Positions 26,979 through 35,350 of a stretch of 64,000 bases of DNA are shown here, piece by piece (positions within the stretch are counted from its first letter, which is position 1; every line of letters begins with the position of its first letter). Location of the stretch: positions 1 through 64,000 of the forward strand of contig JASENG010000002.1 of the NCBI GenBank assembly GCA_030027265.1, in the 5' to 3' direction. A program made the position numbers and the translations under genes. Below the pieces are notes generated by a model. It was given only the letters and a program-made list of their open reading frames with translations. It was not told the DNA's origin and ran no database searches. Origin of the DNA: Lysinibacillus fusiformis. Lineage in GTDB: Bacteria > Bacillota > Bacilli > Bacillales_A > Planococcaceae.

Positions 26979-29540
26979 TTATTTTACTACTGTAATAACT
27001 GTACCATCTGTTAATGGATTATCATTATTATCTTCTCCATCAGTAGTATCTAATACTTTAACAGTGATAGTGCTATTTGCTAATTGTGTAGCATTTAAAG
27101 CAGATGTTAAATTTACTTGAAGCTTGTTATCGTTTGAAGTAGCTCCTGTAACAACAGAAGTTATTACATTTTTCACTCCATCAACATATACTTCAAAGTC
27201 ATTTCCTGCAGATGCTGCAGCTAATAGGTTAGTATCCTCAATAGCTTCTGTGAATGTTAATTCAATTGTATCACCATCAATGATAATAGCAGAACTTAAT
27301 AGTGGTTTTACATTTTCTTTAAATGGTTCAGTAGAGCTATAAGATCCAATTGCAACATTATTTTCTCCAGTTACAGCAGTTGAAATTTGGAATCCACGAT
27401 CCCCACTTAAAGTTAGAGAACCTTCTTTAAGAGTTAATTTTACAACAGATTTATCTCCAACAAATACTGCAGACTCAAATACTTTTTGACCATCTACAGA
27501 GTAGTTATCCGGATTTACTGCTGTCGAACTCATGCTCTTAGAGTACTTAACGTAAACTGTATTTCTTTCTACAGATGCTGGCCCACCAATTGCAGTAGCA
27601 TTTTCACCAGGGATGAAAACATTACTTACAGAAGGTTTTGCAGTATCAGAAGAGCTCGCAATAGTAAATTCAACAGTTTGAGCAGAAGTTCTTGTAGTAG
27701 TACCATCTGAAATACCAGCAGCAGGAATACTTAACTTGTACTTACCAGCTTCTTTACCAGTTACTTTTATTTTCATTGTATTTCCAACAACAGAAATATC
27801 AGTCGTTTCATCTAATGCTGCAGAACCAAAAGTCTTCAGGATATTTTCAGGAGTAGTGTATGTCCCAGTAATATCTTGAGCTTGAACTGCAGTTAAATTT
27901 GGTGCTTCATTGAAAGTTAATACTACATATGTGTCAGTTGAGTCACTTACAACCTCAGTCTTTTCAAGAACCGGTGCACTAACTCCGAAAGCAACTGCCT
28001 TTGTTAATGTATCACCAGAGTTATTAGATAAATCTTTATATCCACTGATAGATACAGAGTGAACTCCTGATGTAGCTAAACCAGCTTTAGTAATTGTTAA
28101 AGTATTTGTTTTATCATCAAATGTTTGAGTAGCTCCAGATACAGTTGCTCCGTTAATTGTAACATTAGCATAAACACCAGGTAAAATTTGTTTTAATTTT
28201 TCGCTGAATTTAACCTTAAGACTAGTTAAATCTTGTGATTCAACAGATGTAATTGTCGGTTTAACTTGCTCGCTTACAGTAGATTTTACAACTACTTCGA
28301 TAGGAGAAGCAATTAAGTTATTAGATTGGTCTTTTGCACCAACTACTACAACTCTATATTCTTTATCAACAGTTAAACCTGCGATAGATACTTGATTTGA
28401 GTTTGCAGCGTGAGTAACAGATAAAGAACTAGTTACATCTACGTTACCATCATAAACTGCTGGAGTTCCTTTTGTGCTTAAATCTTCAGAGAAGTTAAGA
28501 ACTGCTGAACCCGCTTCAGGATATGTTACACCAGTAAATGTTGGTTTTGCAGTGTCGCTGAATGTAATTGTCTTAGTAAATTTCTCAGTTTTTACAGTTG
28601 AATCTGCTTTAGTAGCAACTTCGTTAACAATAGCGACAAAAGTTGTATCATTTGCTATTGCATTGTTCAAAGTAAGAACTACTGTTTTACCATCTTCTTG
28701 TAGTACTGGAGTCCAAGTTGTACCCCCAACTAATCCAACAAGGCTATAAGTAGCAGGAGTTTCTGCAGTAACCTTATTTACCTCTTTATTAAATTTAACT
28801 TCAACTTTCTTAGCGTTAATTGCACTTACAGATACAACTTGAGCTTCTTTGTTAGCTTCAAATTCAGCTACAAAGTCGATTGAACGGCTTAGGAAGTTAG
28901 CGAATTGACCACGGTTTAATGTACGTGATGGATCGTATTTAGTAGCTACTGTAAGACCAGCGAAGTCTAACGCAGCGATAGCTTCTTCGTATACGTTACC
29001 TTTGATATCAGTGATATCAGATACAAAGTTAGCAGTTTTAGCTTCTGCAATTAAGTCGATACCATAGATTACTTTAATAGCTTTTACTAAAACAGAAGCC
29101 ATTTGGTGACGTGGCATTGCTTGAGTTGGGTTTAAAGTTCCATCAGTATAACCAGTGAATACGCCTTCAGCTTTAACTAAAGCAGCGTATTGAACTAATT
29201 CTTTATCAGAAGAAGCCGTTAAGTCTGAGAATGGGAAACCTTTAGAAGTAGCTGCTTCGTAAGATGGTAAAGTTTTACCTTGTGCTACTAAGAATTTACC
29301 TAAGAATTTAACAACACCAGCACGATCAACAGTGTTTAATGGTTTGAAAGTACCATCAGTGTATCCTTTTACGATTCCTAAGTCAGCGATAGCATTTACC
29401 GCATCAGCGTAGTCAGAACCTACATCCGGGAATTTTGGTGTTGCTGCAGATGCAGCAACCGGTACGATTGCAGATGCTACTAAAGTAGCTGTAGCAGCTG
29501 TTGCTACGAATTTTTTGTATTTCTTTGGTTGGTTAGCCAT
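26979..29540 (-). CDS. S-layer protein with three SLH domains and Ig-like body (second paralogue)
   Basis: An 853-residue exported protein starting MANQPKKYKKFVATAATATL at 29540, where GAGGAGG lies ten nt upstream; an upstream in-frame extension has no such support. Signal peptide to about 32 (AASAATP). Three SLH domains at about 34-215 (GYTDGTFKPLNTVDRAG, GYTDGTLNPTQAMPRHQM, TLNRGQFANFLSRS). The rest is a series of beta-rich Ig-like modules of the SbsA type (INAKKVEVKFNKEVNKV, TSLKVKFSEKLKQI, DTIELTFTEAIEDTN). SLH region closely matches the 17777-20512 paralogue while the body differs entirely. At least two promoters precede it. Confidence 0.92.
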   Translation of the reverse strand: MANQPKKYKKFVATAATATLVASAIVPVAASAATPKFPDVGSDYADAVNAIADLGIVKGYTDGTFKPLNTVDRAGVVKFLGKFLVAQGKTLPSYEAATSKGFPFSDLTASSDKELVQYAALVKAEGVFTGYTDGTLNPTQAMPRHQMASVLVKAIKVIYGIDLIAEAKTANFVSDITDIKGNVYEEAIAALDFAGLTVATKYDPSRTLNRGQFANFLSRSIDFVAEFEANKEAQVVSVSAINAKKVEVKFNKEVNKVTAETPATYSLVGLVGGTTWTPVLQEDGKTVVLTLNNAIANDTTFVAIVNEVATKADSTVKTEKFTKTITFSDTAKPTFTGVTYPEAGSAVLNFSEDLSTKGTPAVYDGNVDVTSSLSVTHAANSNQVSIAGLTVDKEYRVVVVGAKDQSNNLIASPIEVVVKSTVSEQVKPTITSVESQDLTSLKVKFSEKLKQILPGVYANVTINGATVSGATQTFDDKTNTLTITKAGLATSGVHSVSISGYKDLSNNSGDTLTKAVAFGVSAPVLEKTEVVSDSTDTYVVLTFNEAPNLTAVQAQDITGTYTTPENILKTFGSAALDETTDISVVGNTMKIKVTGKEAGKYKLSIPAAGISDGTTTRTSAQTVEFTIASSSDTAKPSVSNVFIPGENATAIGGPASVERNTVYVKYSKSMSSTAVNPDNYSVDGQKVFESAVFVGDKSVVKLTLKEGSLTLSGDRGFQISTAVTGENNVAIGSYSSTEPFKENVKPLLSSAIIIDGDTIELTFTEAIEDTNLLAAASAGNDFEVYVDGVKNVITSVVTGATSNDNKLQVNLTSALNATQLANSTITVKVLDTTDGEDNNDNPLTDGTVITVVK

Positions 29541-29618
29541 AGAAAGATTTCCTCCTCTAGTTCGATTGAAAATTCTAGTTATCTTGACTTTACGTACAGA
29601 TAAACTATTACACATAAA

Positions 29619-29647
29619 AGTTTAGTAGTATACAAATGCTATGTCAA
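29619..29647 (-). promoter_or_regulatory. Proximal sigma-A promoter of the second S-layer gene
   Basis: TTGACA (29642-29647), 17-nt spacer, TAAACT (29619-29624), giving a leader of about 70 nt before the ATG at 29540. Confidence 0.7.
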
Positions 29648-29731
29648 TCCTTTTTTGGTACCTTTTTGAAAATTGTCGAGGTATGTAGATTCACATAAAA
29701 TGCATAGTCTAGATAACTTAAAATCTTTTTT

Positions 29732-29760
29732 ATTATGACATAAAAAGTCTATAATTCCAA
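29732..29760 (-). promoter_or_regulatory. Second upstream promoter of the S-layer gene
   Basis: TTGGAA (29755-29760), 17-nt spacer, CATAAT (29732-29737). Tandem promoters are common for S-layer genes of this group. The interval 29761-30094 is AT-rich without a credible gene. Confidence 0.45.
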
Positions 29761-30094
29761 CAAAATCTTTCATATTAAAACATTTCATTATCTGGCAATA
29801 ATGTTTAATTGCTAGATTTCGTTGCTATTACAGGGATTTCTCCAATGTTACGGTTGTACAACATTTTCTTTTATTATCATAACAATCTTATTATCGGGCA
29901 TATTATGATTCTTTTAATAGTTTTTTAATATTTTTTCTGAAGTTATATATGGCATAGTTTCCTTAAAATGAAGTAGATGTTTTTTCATTTCATTTAATTT
30001 GAATAGTAGTCTTATATAATGGTTCTTCTAGTTCTTTGTAAACCCTCGATAAGTATATTAAGTAAAGTGTTGCAATATGCCTTTTAAATAAAAA

Positions 30095-30133
30095 AAAGAA
30101 AGCCTACACACTTTACTTGTGTAGGCTTTCTTT
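30095..30133 (-). terminator. Strong intrinsic terminator between tagA and the S-layer gene
   Basis: A 16-bp perfect stem (30095-30110 with 30118-30133) and a 7-nt loop; T8 follows on the minus strand and T5 on the plus strand, so it could act in both directions. Confidence 0.9.
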
Positions 30134-30202
30134 TTCTGGGCTACCAACCGTTTTTCCTTGCAGGGAAAATTTAAAGCTATATCATAGAGAAAATCTTACT
30201 AT
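30095..30202 (-). ncRNA. Candidate short RNA or attenuated leader upstream of the S-layer gene
   Basis: A promoter at 30209-30237 would start a transcript near 30202. The minus strand then contains TTTTCCCTGCAAGGAAAA (around 30152-30170), a short hairpin followed by ACGGTTGGTAGCCC. It then meets a very strong intrinsic terminator (30095-30110 with 30118-30133, 16 bp, T8). The product would be about 108 nt. It could be an independent RNA, or a leader that controls read-through to the S-layer gene 555 nt further on. I could not match it to a known riboswitch class. The same terminator may also end tagA transcripts. Confidence 0.4.
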
Positions 30203-30208
30203 AAACAC

Positions 30209-30237
30209 AGTGTATCACCAAAATTAGAAAAGAACAA
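30209..30237 (-). promoter_or_regulatory. Extended -10 promoter downstream of tagA
   Basis: TTGTTC (30232-30237), 17-nt spacer and TACACT (30209-30214) preceded by TGA, an extended -10 form, on the minus strand. It lies about 108 nt downstream of the tagA stop and drives towards the terminator at 30095-30133. Confidence 0.55.
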
Positions 30238-30344
30238 TCAGTTATTACAAAGATTGCATATTTATTTTTAAATTTCTTTTATTGGTTAGTTTTACTATTA
30301 GATCTAAATTCATCCTTAAGTTTGGGCTAGAGTTCCCTAATGCT

Positions 30345-31061
30345 TTATTTTTTCGAGTTCCGCGCAACCTCTACCAAGAACAGCGGCAACGCCAATTGTC
30401 GCTTGAAACGTTTCGGTTCCTTCATTAATCGATAGAACCATTCCAGGCCGAGTTTCTGGAATGCTTCTGGCGCACGTTTCACTGTTCCTGCTAGAACGTC
30501 AAATGAGCCTCCTACGCCCTGATAGATCGTTGGATGGATTTGATCGCGATTTGCATTGATCCAGTTTTCTTGTTTTGGGCTGCCCATAGCCACAAATAAA
30601 ATGTCCGGCTTTGCTTCATTAATTTTCGCTTTCACTACTTCGTTATCTTTTTCGTACCCATCCTGAGTACCGGCCACGATGATTCCAGGATAAAGCTCTT
30701 TTAGTTTCGCTGCAGCTGTATCGGCTACGCCCGGCTTTCCTCCGTATAAGAAGATTGGCTTTTGGTGTTTAGCCGCCTCTTCGCATAAGCGCATCATCAT
30801 TTCGACGCCTGTAACACGCTCGGTAATTTTTCCTTTTTGGATCTTAGATGCGATTAGGACTCCTACTCCATCCGGAATTTGGATTTCTGCTTCATTTAAT
30901 AGTTTTTTTAGGGAAGCATCCTCTTTTGCTTTCATGATTTTTTCTGGATTGATGGCCACAATTAAAGATTTTTCTTTTCTTTCGATTCGGTTGAAGATTT
31001 CCTTTAGCAGGTCATCATAGTTTTCAGTATTTACTTGAATGCCAAGTACTGTTTCTTTCAT
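30345..31061 (-). CDS. tagA: WecG/TagA/CpsF N-acetylmannosaminyltransferase
   Basis: A 238-residue enzyme of the WecG/TagA/CpsF family. It has the characteristic NPEKIMKAKED and IQIPDGVGV motifs (conserved Asp) and FVAMGSPKQENWI near residue 160. TagA transfers ManNAc from UDP-ManNAc onto undecaprenyl-PP-GlcNAc at the membrane, an early step of wall-polymer linkage-unit synthesis. mnaA at 60850 makes its donor, and wecC next door draws on the same pool. AAAGGACGG precedes the ATG. It is separated from wecC by a terminator. Confidence 0.9.
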   Translation of the reverse strand: MKETVLGIQVNTENYDDLLKEIFNRIERKEKSLIVAINPEKIMKAKEDASLKKLLNEAEIQIPDGVGVLIASKIQKGKITERVTGVEMMMRLCEEAAKHQKPIFLYGGKPGVADTAAAKLKELYPGIIVAGTQDGYEKDNEVVKAKINEAKPDILFVAMGSPKQENWINANRDQIHPTIYQGVGGSFDVLAGTVKRAPEAFQKLGLEWFYRLMKEPKRFKRQLALPLFLVEVARNSKK

Positions 31062-31088
31062 GAATGTTCATCCGTCCTTTTATAGTAG

Positions 31089-31123
31089 AAAGGCAGCGTG
31101 CTGTTAAGTGCACACTGCCTTTT
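31089..31123 (-). terminator. Terminator of wecC
   Basis: A 13-bp stem with one G-U pair (31089-31101 with 31110-31122) between wecC and tagA. The tail is only moderately T-rich, so partial read-through into tagA is possible. Confidence 0.65.
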
Positions 31124-31157
31124 AGGGTTGTTATTTATTTTTAATGTGCTTTAAGGT

Positions 31158-32429
31158 TTATTTATTTTTTGCATCGCCTAATAGGTGGTACTGGAAGCCA
31201 GCTTCTTGCCATGCTTCACGGTTTAAACAGTTCTTCGTATCGAATACGATTTTGTGTTTAGCCGAGATCTGTAATGGGTTGTACGCTTTGAATTCATTAT
31301 GATCTGTTAAGACCAGAATAACGTCCGCATCTTTTGTAGCTTCTTCCAGACTTTGTGTTTGTGTTTCGTGTTTGTTTGTTTTGATATGCGGATCATAAGA
31401 AAACACTTCTAAGCCAAGATGCTGAAGCTCTTCAATGACTTCAGTCGATGGGCTTTCACGCATATCATCTACGTTACCTTTAAATGCTAAACCAAGTACT
31501 GCCACTTTTCCGCCAGCCACTTTGTTTCTATTTAAAATAGCTTGAGTTTTTTGTGCAGTGAATGCTGGCATACTGTCATTTGTGTTACGTGACATATTAA
31601 TGATTTGTGCACTTTCCCCGCCAAGTTCAACTAGGAACCATGGATCTACTGCGATACAGTGACCGCCAACACCTGGTCCTGGGAAGTGAACGTTTACGCG
31701 TGGGTGGAAGTTTGCAAATTTGATGGCTTCCCAAATGTTCACATCTAGCATATCCGCCATTTTCGCAAGCTCGTTGGCAAAGGCAATATTCACGTCACGG
31801 TATGTGTTTTCCATTACTTTTACAAGCTCAGCTGTTGTGGCATCTGTTAAATGGATTGTCCCTTTAACGAATGTTTCGTAAAGTTCTTTAGTTAGTTCCG
31901 CTGATTTTTTGTTGATTCCACCTACAATACGGTCGTTGTTTACTAGCTCTTCAAAAATACGGCCAGGAATTACACGTTCAGGTGAGTGCGACACATAAAT
32001 ATCTGTGCCAATTTCAAGTCCTGTTTTGATTAGCTCAGGAATCATAATGCGTTCCACTGTTTTTGGTGGCACTGTTGATTCTAAAATTACTAAATCGCCT
32101 TTTTTGATGTAAGGCACGATTGACGCCGTAGCTTGTCTTACATATTCAAGATTTGCTGTTTTATCTGCATTAATCGGCGAAGGAACAGCCACGATAAATA
32201 CGTCTGCCGCTTGTGGCGTAGTGGAAGCTGTTAAAAAGCCTTCATCCACTGCTTTGTTCAAACGCTCTTGCAGGCCGTTTTCTTCGATGTGTAATGTTTT
32301 TTCCTGGATGCTTTTCACAGCTGCTGGATTCACGTCAACTCCGTGTACCTTTACTCCGTGGTTCGCAAACATAACTGCTGTTGGTAACCCAATATATCCT
32401 AACCCAACAACACAAATTGATTTTGTCAT
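31158..32429 (-). CDS. wecC: UDP-N-acetyl-D-mannosamine dehydrogenase
   Basis: A 423-residue NAD-dependent nucleotide-sugar dehydrogenase. N-terminal Rossmann motif VVGLGYIGLPTAVMFA, catalytic Cys258 in GPGVGGHCIAVDPWF, and a second Rossmann-like half (VAVLGLAFKGNVDDMRESPS). The GGHCIAVDPWF form is typical of the WecC branch (UDP-ManNAc to UDP-ManNAcA) rather than UDP-glucose dehydrogenases. ManNAcA is a component of several Gram-positive secondary wall polymers. Together with mnaA, tagA and csaB this suggests a pyruvylated ManNAc/ManNAcA polymer for SLH anchoring, as inference. A TATAAT box lies at 32637-32642 upstream. Confidence 0.88.
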   Translation of the reverse strand: MTKSICVVGLGYIGLPTAVMFANHGVKVHGVDVNPAAVKSIQEKTLHIEENGLQERLNKAVDEGFLTASTTPQAADVFIVAVPSPINADKTANLEYVRQATASIVPYIKKGDLVILESTVPPKTVERIMIPELIKTGLEIGTDIYVSHSPERVIPGRIFEELVNNDRIVGGINKKSAELTKELYETFVKGTIHLTDATTAELVKVMENTYRDVNIAFANELAKMADMLDVNIWEAIKFANFHPRVNVHFPGPGVGGHCIAVDPWFLVELGGESAQIINMSRNTNDSMPAFTAQKTQAILNRNKVAGGKVAVLGLAFKGNVDDMRESPSTEVIEELQHLGLEVFSYDPHIKTNKHETQTQSLEEATKDADVILVLTDHNEFKAYNPLQISAKHKIVFDTKNCLNREAWQEAGFQYHLLGDAKNK

Positions 32430-32729
32430 AAGATTCGTTACTTCCTTTCAATTTCGAGAACGAGTGTATAAATGCTATATACGATTTCATCATTTCGGGT
32501 CCATTTTCTTTTAAAATGCCCATGAAAGTTGGATTTATGCTCATTCTAAAGCTTCCTAAATGGCTTGTTTCGAAAATCCGTTTTTATCTGGTTGCCGCAT
32601 TTGCCTTTTCTGTGAGCAAATACTATGTAATCCCGCATTATAGTATACAACTTTCCATTCCATTTTGTGAAATTAAATTTGTATTACAGGGTGAATAATG
32701 TGAAGTTTGGATTACTTGGTTTAGCTTTT

Positions 32730-33217
32730 GGTCACTTACGTCTGTTTTTGATCACATAAACCGGCTTTTGAGCGTTTGGGCTTGCAACTCATTAATTTTG
32801 ATCACTTGGATTGATTTTTGATCACTTACGCATGTTTTTGATCACATAAACGAGTTTTTGAGCGTTTAGCCGGGCTCCTCTTTATTTTTGATCACTTGGA
32901 TGCGTTTTTGATCACATACACATTGTTTTTGATCACTAGGATCTGGTTTTGATCACTTACGCCTGGTTTTGATCACATAAACGATCTTTTGAGCGTTTGG
33001 CAAGGCTCCTCTTTATTTTTGATCACTAGGATCCGTTTTTGATCACATACACATTGTTTTTGATCACTAGGATCTGGTTTTGGTCACTTACGCCTGTTTT
33101 TGGTCACATAAACCGGTTTTTGAGCGTTTGGCTGAGTGCCTCTTAATTTTTGATCACTTGGATCGTTTTTTGATCACTTGGCTTTACTTTTGATCACTTA
33201 CGCCTGTTTTTGATCAC
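32730..33217. repeat. Array B: T-tract-GATCAC/GAGCG motifs on a 20-nt grid
   Basis: Twenty-four motifs with G at 32730, 750, 770, 800, 820, 840, 860, 890, 910, 931, 951, 971, 991, 33021, 041, 062, 082, 102, 122, 152, 172, 192 and 212 and their close variants. Spacing is 20 nt, twice 21, and 30 nt after every GAGCG. Most read TTTTTGATCAC; GAGCG comes after three or four GATCAC copies. A higher-order tandem unit of about 130 nt is visible between the GAGCG copies at 32861, 32991 and 33122. The array begins 300 nt upstream of wecC and runs into the stop codon of the NERD gene. Confidence 0.9.
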
Positions 33218-34158
33218 TTAAACTCTAATTCGTATTTGCTCGATTTGGTTGTTCCTATTTTTAGTTTACTGTTAGCTTGAACCATGCGTTTTGCTTCGTG
33301 GCGGTTTCTTAAATTTAGAAACCTTAAAGCTTCTTGCGATGTAATTAGTTTGTTTATCAATAGTGAATAGTCATTTAGGGCATTTTCATGTGCATACATA
33401 TTATTTTGTCTACATTTTGGACAATACCAAGTTCTTAACGTTCTTTTCATTGGAAAAGTTCCGCATGACGGGCATTGGACACCTGCCAAGATTTCTGAAG
33501 GGGCGATACCATATTTCTCTATAAGCGGAGATACCGAGAGGTTTTTATTATTTTGCAATAACTTATTTGCGATGGCGGAAGGTGGTGAGTAATTATTTTT
33601 TTCATCAACTGGCAATGTCCAAAGATACTTTAAATATTGTCTTCCAACCGCTATGGGGAACTTTACGGGAGGCTTTTTAATTGCGGCATTATTAAAAGGA
33701 AAAACGATGATTCCGTAAATCGGTATTTTGATTTCGTGATTTCTAAAAAATTCATTTAGCCCGTAGCAATAGGAATCGAGTTGAGATTCTGGATTGGTGT
33801 AAATCCGTTCCCGCCCGTCTTTTTCACAGATTACCTGTGCGGGTTTATCATTAAAATAGAGAGCACCTGTCCAATTTTTAACTTCCATCACTAAGCACCA
33901 ATTTGGTGAAACAATTAGGACGTCAATTTGAATATCCACTTTTGAGTAAAATGAAATATTATGAAAGACCAATGTATCTTTGGGTAGCTCAGCTGCGCCC
34001 AATACAGACATCACATACTCCTCCCCCATATCCCCAGCTTCTTGCCGGCCCAGGTCTTCTACTATTTCCTGATATTTTGGATGGTTTGCTGGCAGGCGAT
34101 TTTTTAGGGCGTTGAGGCCAGTTGTAAGTTCGTACGGTTCGAATGGTTTTAAGATCAA
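33214..34158 (-). CDS. NERD (nuclease-related) domain protein with zinc ribbon
   Basis: A 314-residue protein. The NERD domain occupies about residues 40-160 with a PD-(D/E)XK-like layout: GDMGEEYVMSVL, then DIQIDVLIVSPNWCLVMEVKNW (Asp, Glu and Lys). A zinc ribbon of the form CPSCG...CPKC is at about 230-255, then a helical tail. NERD proteins are predicted DNA-processing enzymes, mostly uncharacterised. Start is TTG at 34158 with GGAG nine nt upstream. The stop overlaps the last motif of array B, and no separate terminator is visible. Confidence 0.82.
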   Translation of the reverse strand: MILKPFEPYELTTGLNALKNRLPANHPKYQEIVEDLGRQEAGDMGEEYVMSVLGAAELPKDTLVFHNISFYSKVDIQIDVLIVSPNWCLVMEVKNWTGALYFNDKPAQVICEKDGRERIYTNPESQLDSYCYGLNEFFRNHEIKIPIYGIIVFPFNNAAIKKPPVKFPIAVGRQYLKYLWTLPVDEKNNYSPPSAIANKLLQNNKNLSVSPLIEKYGIAPSEILAGVQCPSCGTFPMKRTLRTWYCPKCRQNNMYAHENALNDYSLLINKLITSQEALRFLNLRNRHEAKRMVQANSKLKIGTTKSSKYELEFK

Positions 34159-34311
34159 GTTATCACACTCCGTTTTTTGCTTAACTTATCAGATAATTCC
34201 AGACTTTGGAATGGGGTTTTCCAAACTAATTTTTTCTCGCTCCAAACGGCCCCAAATATGAATTTTGAGCATATTAACTTTCATCCATCCACCCCGCCCC
34301 CAACCAAAATC

Positions 34312-34349
34312 AAAAAAGCACCCCGATTTTATTTTAAAATCAAGGTGCC
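34312..34349 (-). terminator. Terminator of the IDEAL-domain gene
   Basis: A stem formed by GCACC-GATTTTA and TAAAATC-GGTGC with a 2x2 internal loop (34318-34349), T6 on the minus strand, 16 nt after the stop. Confidence 0.78.
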
Positions 34350-34364
34350 GCTCTATACTCGTAT

Positions 34365-34838
34365 TTATTTCGCCCCGTGCAGCTTTGCTTTCTCCGATGC
34401 TAGTTCATAGAAGCTTTTTTCGTCGCGTGTTTCGAGAGCTTGATCGATTAGGCGTTCAAGGTTTTGTTCTTCGAGTTCGCGAATCATTTTTTGCATTTCG
34501 GATTCGATTTCTTCTTTTGGTTTGATATTGGCTGTTTCTTCATGGGTTGTGGCTTTATCCAGTATAGGAGTTAAATGTTCATGCACGTTTGAAATTAGCA
34601 GCAACTGATATAATGGTAAACGAATAAAACGATTTCCTCGCTGGAAAACAAAAATCTCTGACAGATTTTCAATTTGCTTTGTTTCTAAGTCTACAATCAT
34701 TTCTTTGCCTTCAACAGGAACAAAATGATACAACTCGTCATCCTTCACAATCGAAAAATATTGATAAGCAAATACTAAGCGCAGCGTCTTTCCACTTACT
34801 TTCGTATAAAAAGGTTTCATAAACTGTACTTGAATCAT
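34365..34838 (-). CDS. IDEAL-domain protein of unknown function
   Basis: A 157-residue cytoplasmic protein. The C-terminal part (about 122-145) reads LERLIDQALETRDEKSFYELASE and fits the short IDEAL motif found in several Firmicutes proteins such as YpiB and in ComK-related regulators. The N-terminal 90 residues look like a small beta-rich domain. ATG preceded by AGGAGGGG. It has its own extended -10 promoter and terminator and is divergent from the SWIM/SNF2 operon. The function is unknown. Confidence 0.72.
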   Translation of the reverse strand: MIQVQFMKPFYTKVSGKTLRLVFAYQYFSIVKDDELYHFVPVEGKEMIVDLETKQIENLSEIFVFQRGNRFIRLPLYQLLLISNVHEHLTPILDKATTHEETANIKPKEEIESEMQKMIRELEEQNLERLIDQALETRDEKSFYELASEKAKLHGAK

Positions 34839-34876
34839 ACTATCCCCTCCTAATTGGAAGTTTTCTGATTTTTCTA

Positions 34877-34904
34877 ATTATAACACATTTCCACTATTCG
34901 GTAA
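34877..34904 (-). promoter_or_regulatory. Promoter of the IDEAL-domain gene
   Basis: TTACCG (34899-34904), 16-nt spacer, TGT-TATAAT (TATAAT at 34877-34882) on the minus strand, about 40 nt before the ATG. Confidence 0.55.
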
Positions 34905-35222
34905 ATGAAAGCGATTTCAATGCTTAGTGGTTAATGAATAAGAATTCATTTGTATTTTTGGTAAGCAGCGCTTCAGTTTATATCTACGATGCGTTTACTC
35001 CATCATACGAATTTTGAACTTCGTTAATGCTATATTCTCCATACTTTTCAGTTTTCAAACTAGCAGATTATTACTAATTTTATCGATATTTGTAAGTCAA
35101 ATGGGTGCTTTGCTAGTGACCTATTTCTTTTTACAAATTTACGTATACGTATAATTACCCATATTTACCAAATCAAAACCAAAAAACAAATTTAACAACG
35201 CACGATTTACTTTCCGTTTTAC

Positions 35223-35251
35223 TTATCATTCCCGTTATTTCAAGTTATAAT
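35223..35251 (+). promoter_or_regulatory. Promoter of the SWIM/SNF2 operon
   Basis: TTATCA (35223-35228), 17-nt spacer, TATAAT (35246-35251), with a leader of about 90 nt. The rest of the 512-nt interval 34839-35350 is AT-rich with no gene. Confidence 0.6.
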
Positions 35252-35350
35252 GGAAGGACAGACTTTTTTAGAATGTAATAAAAGTTAAGAGACAAAACAC
35301 AGATTTTAGCATGCTGTGTAAAATCTTGTTTTTCTAAGGAGCGTATTACA

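Noticed and set aside
29541-29615. Extension of the second S-layer protein to 29615
   Set aside because: The added 25 residues would precede a typical signal peptide, and a strong ribosome-binding site marks the start at 29540.
30134-30202. Cyclic-di-GMP-I riboswitch upstream of the S-layer gene
   Set aside because: A GGTTGGTAGCC string is reminiscent, but the other conserved parts of that aptamer are absent.
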